Positions 57,901-64,000 of a DNA stretch of 64,000 nucleotides are shown piece after piece. The notes beneath the pieces were generated by a model. It saw nothing but the letters and a program-made list of their open reading frames with translations. It was not told the origin of the DNA and ran no database searches. Both the position numbers and the translations under genes were made by a program. Source of the DNA: Microbispora sp. NBC_01189 (GTDB taxonomy: Bacteria; Actinomycetota; Actinomycetes; Streptosporangiales; Streptosporangiaceae); the NCBI RefSeq assembly GCF_036010665.1, contig NZ_CP108581.1, forward strand, positions 1,580,001 to 1,644,000, read 5' to 3'. The number at the start of each line of letters is the position of its first letter. Within the stretch, counting starts at the first letter, position 1.

Positions 57901-58118
57901 GCTGTTACATGTAGTCATAGTGTGACGCATCCGACAGCCACGACGGGCAAAACCTTGTCCCAAACCTCTTGTGTGGTGTTGGTACGGCTGAAAAGCTGAA
58001 TCACGACGTCGGAACGTAGGACCTTTACGGAGACCACAGCCTCTGTACAGGTCCCCGGCGATCGCATGGACACATCCCGGCACCTAACCCTGGAACCGGG
58101 TAAACGTCCGCCCTAGTT

Positions 58119-58134
58119 AGTGAAAGAGTTCACA
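58119..58134. promoter_or_regulatory. CRP-like site upstream of whiB1
   Basis: AGTGAAAGAGTTCACA matches TGTGA-N6-TCACA apart from the first base and lies 55 bp before the whiB1 start. In Mycobacterium tuberculosis, whiB1 is known to be controlled by CRP. Confidence 0.6.
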
Positions 58135-58188
58135 AAGTTGACGGCCAGCGGAGCCACAACGGCTCCATCTGACGAAGGAGTGGAACGC

Positions 58189-58443
58189 ATGGACTGGCGC
58201 CACCGCGCTGCCTGCCGTGACGTGGACCCCGAACTGTTCTTCCCGATCGGGAACACCGGTCCCGCGCTCATGCAGATCGACGAGGCCAAGCAGGTGTGCC
58301 GGCGATGCACGGTCGCCGACTCCTGCCTGAAGTGGGCCCTGGAGTCCGGCCAGGACGCCGGCGTCTGGGGCGGATACAGCGAGGACGAGCGCCGCGCACT
58401 CAAGCGCCGCACGGCTCGTGCCCGCGCCCGCGCCGCCGTTTGA
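58189..58443 (+). CDS. whiB1: WhiB1-like iron-sulfur regulator
   Basis: An 84-residue WhiB protein with the four cluster cysteines Cys9, Cys37, Cys40 and Cys46, the same spacing as mycobacterial WhiB1, followed by G-V-W-G-G-Y and a basic Arg-rich tail. It binds a NO-sensitive 4Fe-4S cluster and the housekeeping sigma factor. ATG 58189 follows GAAGGAG. Its neighbour pdtaS is also its neighbour in M. tuberculosis. The 288-bp upstream spacer has a CRP-like site and no gene. Confidence 0.93.
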   Translation: MDWRHRAACRDVDPELFFPIGNTGPALMQIDEAKQVCRRCTVADSCLKWALESGQDAGVWGGYSEDERRALKRRTARARARAAV

Positions 58444-58502
58444 TCAACATATCTGATCACACGTTCGATCCCGGCCGTCCGGCCGCCGTACGCGACCGTC
58501 CT

Positions 58503-58529
58503 CGGTGAATGCCCTCGCGGCGTTCACCG
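58503..58529. terminator. Bidirectional hairpin between whiB1 and pdtaS
   Basis: CGGTGAATGCC-CTCGC-GGCGTTCACCG, an 11-bp stem with one G-T pair, between convergent genes. It is placed to end both transcripts. Confidence 0.6.
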
Positions 58530-58640
58530 GACGGCGGCGTACGCTCGGGTCGCAGGACCCTGTCGATCGCATGTCGGTCATCGCGTCCACTATGGCATCC
58601 CCCACACCGCCGCGATGACGCGGGGTGCCCCTCACGCGCG

Positions 58641-60104
58641 TCAGGCGGGCTGCACCGGGATGCTGATTCTCACCTCGGTCCCCCCGCCGTCCCTCCCCGC
58701 CACGCCCAGGCGGCCCGACAGCTCGCCGACGACCAGCGTGCGGACGATCTGGAGCCCTAGGCTCCCGGTCGCCTCCAGGTCGAAGTCCGCGGGCAGGCCC
58801 CTGCCGTCGTCGGCCACCACGACCTCCAGCCGGTCGGCGTCCCGGCTGACGACGACCTGCACGTTGCCCGAGGAATGCGCGAAGCCGTGCTCGACCGCGT
58901 TCTGGAGCAGCTCCGTCAGCACCATCGCGATCGGGGTCGCGACCGCCGCGGGAAGTACGCCGAAGCCGCCCGTCCGCTTGATCGCCACCTGCGCGACAGC
59001 CACCTCCGCCGTCATCGCGATGACCCGGTCGGCGATGTCGTCGAACTCGACCATCTCCTCCGGCATCTGCGCGAGGATCTCGTGGACGATCGCGATGGAC
59101 CCGACCCGGCGCACCGCCTCGTTCAGGGCCTCCTGCCCCTCGGGATTGTTCAGGCGGCGCGCCTGGAGCCGCAGCAACGCCGCCACGGTCTGCAGGTTGT
59201 TCTTGACCCGATGATGGATCTCCCGGATCGTCGCGTCCTTGGTCAGCAGCTCGCGCTCGCGCCGCCGCAGCTCGGTCACGTCGCGGATCAGCACCAGCGC
59301 GCCGATGCGGCCGCCCCCGACGATCAGCGGGATCGCCCGTAGCTGCACGACCGTGCCGCCGTTCTCCACCTCGGTCTCCCGGTGCGCCCGCCCGCTGGCG
59401 ACGAGCATCAGATCCTCGTTGATCGGCTCGTCCGAGTAGCACAGGCCGGCGGTCGTCTTCCCGAGGTCCGCGCCCACGAGGTCGGCGTGCAGGCCGAGGC
59501 GGCGGTACGCCGACAGGGCGTTCGGCGACGCGTAGGTGACCCGGCCGGCCTTGTCCAGCCGGAGCAGGCCGTCGCCCACGCGGGGCGACCTGACCAGGAT
59601 CGGCTCCTCCTCCGCGAAGGGGAACCTGCCCTCCGCCACCATCTGCGCGAGGTCGGAGGCGCTCTGCAGGTACGTCAGCTCCAGCCGGGAGGGGGTGCGC
59701 GCCGACGACAGGTTGGTGGACCGCTGGATCACCCCGATGATCGAGCCCTCCATGCCCCGCCGTACGGGGATGGTCTCCTCTCGCACCGGCACACCGCTCG
59801 ACCAGTCGGGGTCGCCCTCCCGGCAGATGCGGCGCTCGGCCCAGGCAACGTCGATCAACGGCCGCTCCCCCGCGGCCACGGACATCCCCACCACGTCGTC
59901 GTGGTAGACGGTGGGACCGGTCGTGGGACGCATCTGGGCCACCGCCAGCCACCTCGTGCCGCCCTGGTCGGGAACCCAGAGGATCAGGTCGGCGAACGAC
60001 AGGTCGGCGAGCAGCTGCCAGTCCGAGACCAGAGAGTGAATCCAGTCGAGGTCGGCGGACTCGAGTGCGGTGTGACGCGATACGAGGTCGCTGAGAGTCG
60101 GCAC
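58641..60104 (-). CDS. pdtaS: PdtaS-type sensor histidine kinase
   Basis: A 487-residue cytoplasmic kinase of the HWE/HisKA_2 group. The N-terminal GAF-like domain starts P-T-L-S-D-L-V-S-R-H-T and has no membrane segment. A PAS domain follows (about 205-325), then the phospho-acceptor helix I-H-H-R-V-K-N-N-L-Q-T-V and an HATPase with N-A-V-E-H-G-F and D-D-G-R-G-L-P. It matches Rv3220c PdtaS in order and neighbourhood. Its partner, an RNA-binding PdtaR antiterminator, is not in the window. GTG 60104 starts the conserved N-terminus although no strong Shine-Dalgarno precedes it. Confidence 0.9.
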   Translation of the reverse strand: MPTLSDLVSRHTALESADLDWIHSLVSDWQLLADLSFADLILWVPDQGGTRWLAVAQMRPTTGPTVYHDDVVGMSVAAGERPLIDVAWAERRICREGDPDWSSGVPVREETIPVRRGMEGSIIGVIQRSTNLSSARTPSRLELTYLQSASDLAQMVAEGRFPFAEEEPILVRSPRVGDGLLRLDKAGRVTYASPNALSAYRRLGLHADLVGADLGKTTAGLCYSDEPINEDLMLVASGRAHRETEVENGGTVVQLRAIPLIVGGGRIGALVLIRDVTELRRRERELLTKDATIREIHHRVKNNLQTVAALLRLQARRLNNPEGQEALNEAVRRVGSIAIVHEILAQMPEEMVEFDDIADRVIAMTAEVAVAQVAIKRTGGFGVLPAAVATPIAMVLTELLQNAVEHGFAHSSGNVQVVVSRDADRLEVVVADDGRGLPADFDLEATGSLGLQIVRTLVVGELSGRLGVAGRDGGGTEVRISIPVQPA

Positions 60105-60186
60105 GTGTGCATGATGCGCCGCCTGCCGGGCCGAAAGCGAATCGACCTTCGCCACCTGGCAGGATGCACCATATGACGGGGCCGAC

Positions 60187-61356
60187 ATGACGGGGCCGAT
60201 GGACAGACTGCGCGCGGCGGCGGCGCGGCGGGAGGCGGCGGGCCTGCGGCGTGCCCTGCGCCCGCGCACGCCCGACCACGACGGGCTGCTCGACCTCGCC
60301 TCCAACGACTACCTCGGCCTCTCGCGGGACGAGCGGATCGTCGAGGCGGCCGTCCGCGCCACCCGCGAATGGGGGGCGGGCTCCACCGGGTCGCGCCTGG
60401 TGACCGGGTCGACCCGGCTGCACGCGGAGCTGGAGGACCGGCTCGCCGCCTTCGCGGGAGCGTCCGGCGCCCTGGTGTTCTCGTCGGGATACCTCGCCAA
60501 CCTCGCCGCCGTCGCCGCCCTCGGCCGGGACGGTCTGATCGTCTCCGACGCCGGCAACCACGCCTCGATCGTGGACGCCTGCCGGCTGTCGCGGTCGCGG
60601 GTCGTGGTCACGCCGCACGGGGACACCGAGACGGTGGCCAAGGTCCTGGCCGAACGCCACGAGGAGCACGCCCTCGTCGTCACCGACGCCGTGTTCTCCG
60701 TTGACGGAGACGTCGCGCCGCTGCGCGCCCTGCACGAGGCCGCCGTACGGCACGGCGCGCTGCTCGTGGTGGACGAGGCCCACGCGCTCGGCGTCGTCGG
60801 CGACCACGGCAGGGGCGCGGCGCACGCGGCCGGGCTGGCCGGCCGGCCGGAGGTCGTACGGACCGTCACGTTGTCGAAGTCGCTGGGCTCCCAGGGCGGC
60901 GCGGTCCTGGGCGCCCCGGAAGTGATCGGCACGCTCGTCGACACCGGCCGGTCGTTCATCTTCGACACCGGCCTCGCGCCCGGGTGCGCGGGGGCCGCCC
61001 TGGCCGCCCTCGACCTGCTGGAGGCGTCTCCCGGCCTGCCCGCCCGCGCCCGCGAGAGGGCGCGGGAGCTGGCCGCGCTGGCCCGCGGGCTCGGCCTGGA
61101 GACGGCCGACCCCGCCGCCGCCGTGGTGCCGGTCGCGCTCGGCCCGCCCCGGCTCGCACTCGCGGCGGCGGCACTGTGTGCGGATCACGGGGTGCGCGTG
61201 GGATGCTTCCGCCCACCGTCGGTGCCGCAGGACCGCGCGTGTCTGCGGTTGACCGCACGTGCCGATCTGCGGTCCGATGATCTCGTGGTGGTCCGGGGTG
61301 CGCTCACCGCTGTGGCCGAGATGACGAAAGGGCCGAGTCGAGGGTGGGACGGTTGA
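60187..61356 (+). CDS. bioF: 8-amino-7-oxononanoate synthase
   Basis: A 389-residue PLP enzyme that condenses pimeloyl-ACP/CoA with alanine, the first step of biotin ring assembly. Visible motifs: [30 protein letters not shown] and the PLP lysine in [14 protein letters not shown] 60187; just before it ATGACGGGGCCG is duplicated (60175, 60187) and the first copy runs into TGA. First gene of bioF-gntR-bioD-bioB. Confidence 0.94.
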   Translation: MTGPMDRLRAAAARREAAGLRRALRPRTPDHDGLLDLASNDYLGLSRDERIVEAAVRATREWGAGSTGSRLVTGSTRLHAELEDRLAAFAGASGALVFSSGYLANLAAVAALGRDGLIVSDAGNHASIVDACRLSRSRVVVTPHGDTETVAKVLAERHEEHALVVTDAVFSVDGDVAPLRALHEAAVRHGALLVVDEAHALGVVGDHGRGAAHAAGLAGRPEVVRTVTLSKSLGSQGGAVLGAPEVIGTLVDTGRSFIFDTGLAPGCAGAALAALDLLEASPGLPARARERARELAALARGLGLETADPAAAVVPVALGPPRLALAAAALCADHGVRVGCFRPPSVPQDRACLRLTARADLRSDDLVVVRGALTAVAEMTKGPSRGWDG

Positions 61357-62081
61357 CGGAGCACGGCGAGGACTCTCCCCGCGTGCCGAAATACTACGAC
61401 GTGAAGCGGAGTCTCCTGGAACTCACCAAGAGCCTGCCCGCGGGCAGCGCGCTCCCGCCCGAGCGCGCTCTGGCCGTACGCTTCGAGACCTCGCGGACGA
61501 CGGTCCGGCAGGCGCTGTCGGAGCTGGTGGTCGAGGGCAGGCTGCTGCGCATCCAGGGCAAGGGCACGTTCGTCGCGCAGCCCAAGGTCGCGCAGGTGCT
61601 CCAGCTCACCTCTTATACGGGTGACCTGCGCACGGTCGGCCTGGAGCCGGACACCAAGATCCTCGACATCAGCTACGTCACCGCCGACGAGACCCTCGGC
61701 CGGCGGCTGGCCGTCAACCCCGGCAGCCGGGTGCTGCGCATCCACCGCCTCCGCCTGGCCAACGGCGAGCCGATGTCGATCGACACCACGCACCTCTCCG
61801 CCCGCCGCTTCCCCCGGCTGCGGCGGGAACTGGAGGTGCACTCCTCGCTGTACGAGACGCTGCACAACGCCTACAACGTGCGGCTGACCGACGCGGAGGA
61901 GGTCATCGAGACCGTGCTCGCCACGCCGTACGACGCGCAGGTGCTCGGGGTGGACGTCGGTCTGCCGATGCTGCTGCTGACCCGGCACGCCTTCGACGCC
62001 GACGGCAACCCGGTCGAGTACGCCCAGTCGCTCTACCGCGGCGACCGCTACAAGTTCGTCACCCGCCTCCGCCGGCCGTAA
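61344..62081 (+). CDS. DasR-like GntR/HutC-family regulator
   Basis: A protein of up to 245 residues. The GntR winged helix ([20 protein letters not shown]) is followed by a UTRA effector domain with Q-L-T-S-Y-T and R-G-D-R-Y-K-F-V at the end. It is strikingly like the Streptomyces GlcNAc regulator DasR throughout. The start is uncertain: GTG 61344, TTG 61353 (overlapping the bioF stop) or GTG 61383 with GAGGA upstream. Its place inside the biotin operon is odd for a DasR relative. Confidence 0.88.
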   Translation: MGRLTEHGEDSPRVPKYYDVKRSLLELTKSLPAGSALPPERALAVRFETSRTTVRQALSELVVEGRLLRIQGKGTFVAQPKVAQVLQLTSYTGDLRTVGLEPDTKILDISYVTADETLGRRLAVNPGSRVLRIHRLRLANGEPMSIDTTHLSARRFPRLRRELEVHSSLYETLHNAYNVRLTDAEEVIETVLATPYDAQVLGVDVGLPMLLLTRHAFDADGNPVEYAQSLYRGDRYKFVTRLRRP

Positions 62082-62083
62082 TC

Positions 62084-62806
62084 ATGAGTGTTCTCGTGGT
62101 GACCGGGACGGACACCGGGGTGGGGAAGACGGTGGTGACGGCCGCGCTCGCGGCGCTGGCGGTGGCGCGGGGCGCGACGGCCGCAGTCGTGAAGCCGGCG
62201 CAGACGGGGGTCGCGGCCGGGGAGCCCGGGGACCTCGACGAGGTGATCCGCCTGTCGGGGGTGACCTCGACCTTCGAGATGGCGCGGTATCCCGATCCCC
62301 TCTCCCCTGCGGCGGCGGCCCGCGTCCGCGGCCTGCCGCCGCTGTCGCTCGCGGCCGCCGCGGCCCGGATCGGGGAACTGGCCGAGTCGCACCGGCTGGT
62401 GCTCGTCGAGGGCGCCGGGGGGCTGCTCGTCCGGTACGACGAGGAGGGCGGCACGCTCGCGGACCTCGCCCGGCACCTGGACGCCCCGGTGCTCGTGGTG
62501 GCCCGCGCCGGGCTGGGCACCCTCAACCACACGGCGCTGACGCTTGAGGCGATGGCGGGCCGGGGCCTCGATCTCGCGGGCGTGGTGATCGGCTCCTGGC
62601 CCGCCGTCCCGGGCCTCGCCGACCGCTCGAACGTCGCCGATCTGGAGATGCTCGCCGCCCGCCCGTTGTCGGGCGCGTTGCCGGAGGGCGCGGGGTCGCT
62701 CGGCCCCGAGGCGTTCGCCCGGGTGGCGCGGGCGGGCCTGGCCCCCGCGTTCGGCGGCATGTTCGACCCGGCCGCGTTCCGTTCGACCTTTATGCTGCCC
62801 CTGTGA
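62084..62806 (+). CDS. bioD: Dethiobiotin synthetase
   Basis: A 240-residue P-loop enzyme that closes the ureido ring of biotin using ATP and CO2. Visible: G-T-D-T-G-V-G-K-T at the N-terminus, K-P-A-Q-T-G and V-E-G-A-G-G-L-L-V. It begins two bases after the regulator stop. Confidence 0.94.
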   Translation: MSVLVVTGTDTGVGKTVVTAALAALAVARGATAAVVKPAQTGVAAGEPGDLDEVIRLSGVTSTFEMARYPDPLSPAAAARVRGLPPLSLAAAAARIGELAESHRLVLVEGAGGLLVRYDEEGGTLADLARHLDAPVLVVARAGLGTLNHTALTLEAMAGRGLDLAGVVIGSWPAVPGLADRSNVADLEMLAARPLSGALPEGAGSLGPEAFARVARAGLAPAFGGMFDPAAFRSTFMLPL

Positions 62807-62840
62807 CAGCAGTGCCCCAACCGGCCGACGGGAGTGCCGC

Positions 62841-63839
62841 GTGAAGACCGACATCCTGGAGATCGCCCGCGTCCAGGTTCTCGACGAGGGCAGAGGGCTC
62901 GACGCGGCGCAGGCGCTGGAGTGCCTGACGCTGCCCGGCGACCGCCTGGCGGACCTGCTCGCCCTGGCGCACGAGGTGCGGATGAAGTGGTGCGGCCCCG
63001 AGGTCGAGGTGGAGGGCATCGTCTCGCTCAAGACCGGAGGCTGCCCGGAGGACTGCCACTTCTGCTCGCAGTCCGGGCAGTTCTCCTCTCCGGTCCGCGC
63101 GGCCTGGCTCGACATCCCCTCCCTCGTCCAGGCGGCCGTCGAGACGGCGGCGACCGGGGCGACCGAGTTCTGCATCGTGGCCGCCGTACGCGGCCCGGAC
63201 CGGCGGCTGATGGACCAGGTCCGCGAGGGCGTCCGGGCGATCCGGGAGGCGGTCGAGATCAACGTCGCCTGCTCGCTCGGCATGCTCACCCAGGCGCAGG
63301 TGGACGAGCTGGCCGAGATGGGAGTGCACCGCTACAACCACAACCTGGAGACCGCCCGGTCGCACTTCCCCCGCGTCGTCACCACCCACACCTGGGAGGA
63401 GCGCTGGGAGACCTGCCTCATGGTCCGGGAGGCGGGCATGGAGCTGTGCTGCGGCGGCATCGTCGGCATGGGCGAGACGCCGGAGCAGCGGGCCGAGTTC
63501 GCCGCCCAGCTCGGCGAGCTGGCGCCGGACGAGGTGCCGCTCAACTTCCTCAACCCCCGGCCGGGCACGCCGTTCGCCGATGCCCCGCTGCTCGACGGCG
63601 CCGACGCGCTGAAGACGATCGCCACGTTCCGCCTCGCCCTGCCGCGCACCATCCTGCGGTACGCCGGAGGCCGCGAGCTGACCCTCGGCGACCTCGGCAC
63701 GAGGGAGGGCATGCTGGGCGGGATCAACGCCGTCATCGTCGGCAACTACCTCACCACCCTGGGCCGGGCACCCGAGCGTGACCTGGAGCTGCTCGCCGAT
63801 CTCAAGATGCCCATCAAGGCGCTCTCCCAGACGCTCTGA
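62841..63839 (+). CDS. bioB: Biotin synthase
   Basis: A 332-residue radical-SAM enzyme that inserts sulfur into dethiobiotin. The SAM cluster motif is C-P-E-D-C-H-F-C, and further cluster ligands lie in I-N-V-A-C-S-L-G and in the A-G-G-R-E strand. GTG 62841. It ends the biotin operon; no BioA is in the window. Confidence 0.95.
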   Translation: MKTDILEIARVQVLDEGRGLDAAQALECLTLPGDRLADLLALAHEVRMKWCGPEVEVEGIVSLKTGGCPEDCHFCSQSGQFSSPVRAAWLDIPSLVQAAVETAATGATEFCIVAAVRGPDRRLMDQVREGVRAIREAVEINVACSLGMLTQAQVDELAEMGVHRYNHNLETARSHFPRVVTTHTWEERWETCLMVREAGMELCCGGIVGMGETPEQRAEFAAQLGELAPDEVPLNFLNPRPGTPFADAPLLDGADALKTIATFRLALPRTILRYAGGRELTLGDLGTREGMLGGINAVIVGNYLTTLGRAPERDLELLADLKMPIKALSQTL

Positions 63840-63956
63840 TCGGGCTTATCCGGAGCGGCAGCGGGCATCAGCGGAGGTGACCGACGTTCTCCCGTGGCTG
63901 GAGGGCATTGGCCGTCCGTCCGTTCGCAAAAGTGACCGACTGGTAGGTTTCACCCT

Positions 63957-64000
63957 ATGGAGTCCCCCAAACACGCAGGCGACATCGCTGTCGCCGTCTC
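63957..64000 (+). CDS. Start of an unidentified gene (runs off the window)
   Basis: ATG 63957 opens a frame M-E-S-P-K-H-A-G-D-I-A-V to the window end. TAGGTT (63943-63948) lies eight bases before the ATG and could be a -10 for a leaderless mRNA. Too short to identify. Confidence 0.35.
   Translation, partial: MESPKHAGDIAVAV

Overview
The window is about 64 kb of very GC-rich chromosome from a filamentous actinomycete. It most resembles the Streptosporangiaceae and their relatives; this is inferred from gene content, not from a database search. Supporting markers are a single-chain E1/E2 2-oxoglutarate dehydrogenase, a WhiB1 protein beside a PdtaS-type histidine kinase, nickel superoxide dismutase, a DasR-like regulator, an SSI-type protease inhibitor, and heavy use of GTG and TTG starts. 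No rRNA, tRNA or CRISPR array was seen.

Layout. 1-9.5 kb: the end of a TetR gene, an MmcQ-like protein, GDP-mannose 4,6-dehydratase, then a divergent cluster of a GT4 glycosyltransferase, two methyltransferases and an alpha/alpha-barrel cyclase-fold protein. A 3Fe-4S ferredoxin/Zn-alcohol dehydrogenase pair follows, then a solo IS605/IS1341-type TnpB with an apparently intact RuvC site and a recognisable 3' guide-RNA scaffold. 9.6-16.9 kb: a minus-strand sugar operon (ROK repressor, RbsA-type ATPase, permease, binding lipoprotein, Gfo/Idh dehydrogenase, TIM-barrel isomerase) ending at a strong terminator. 17-21.4 kb: beta-phosphoglucomutase and GH65 disaccharide phosphorylase, translationally coupled, then a DHDPR-like reductase. 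21.4-28.5 kb: an HNH/DUF222 protein with a (GHER)7 tract, an MBL-fold hydrolase, and a secreted GH9 cellulase behind a perfect CebR-type operator. 28.5-36.2 kb: B3/B4-domain protein, kgd, DUF6104, then a PadR/DUF4097 unit containing a duplicated mini-ORF cassette, and a quinone oxidoreductase.

36.5-50.6 kb is the most unusual part. Nine paralogous secreted trypsin-fold peptidase genes lie in tandem on the plus strand, with one SSI-family protease inhibitor on the opposite strand between the first and second. Members 1, 2 and 9 keep the canonical G-x-S-G-G-P-W active site and a nearby cysteine pair. Member 3 keeps the serine but has lost both cysteines. Members 4-7 have leucine in place of the catalytic serine and have also lost both cysteines, although His and Asp are kept. 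Member 8 has a degenerate serine motif. Exactly members 3-7 have a CRP-type TGTGA-N6-TCACA palindrome about 250-275 bp before the start. Most members share a promoter/5'-UTR module containing a small hairpin. A loop of 15-67 codons differs completely between members 3-7 while the DNA around it is nearly identical. I read this as an array of active proteases and pseudoproteases under common control, evolving by gene conversion with local diversification.

50.6-64 kb is mostly housekeeping and regulation: a TPR regulator-like protein, NAD malic enzyme, a CGNR zinc-finger protein, divergent sodX/sodN, an RsbW-like anti-sigma factor with a SigF/B-type sigma factor, a diacylglycerol-kinase-like protein, whiB1 (with its own CRP-like site), pdtaS, and bioF-gntR-bioD-bioB.
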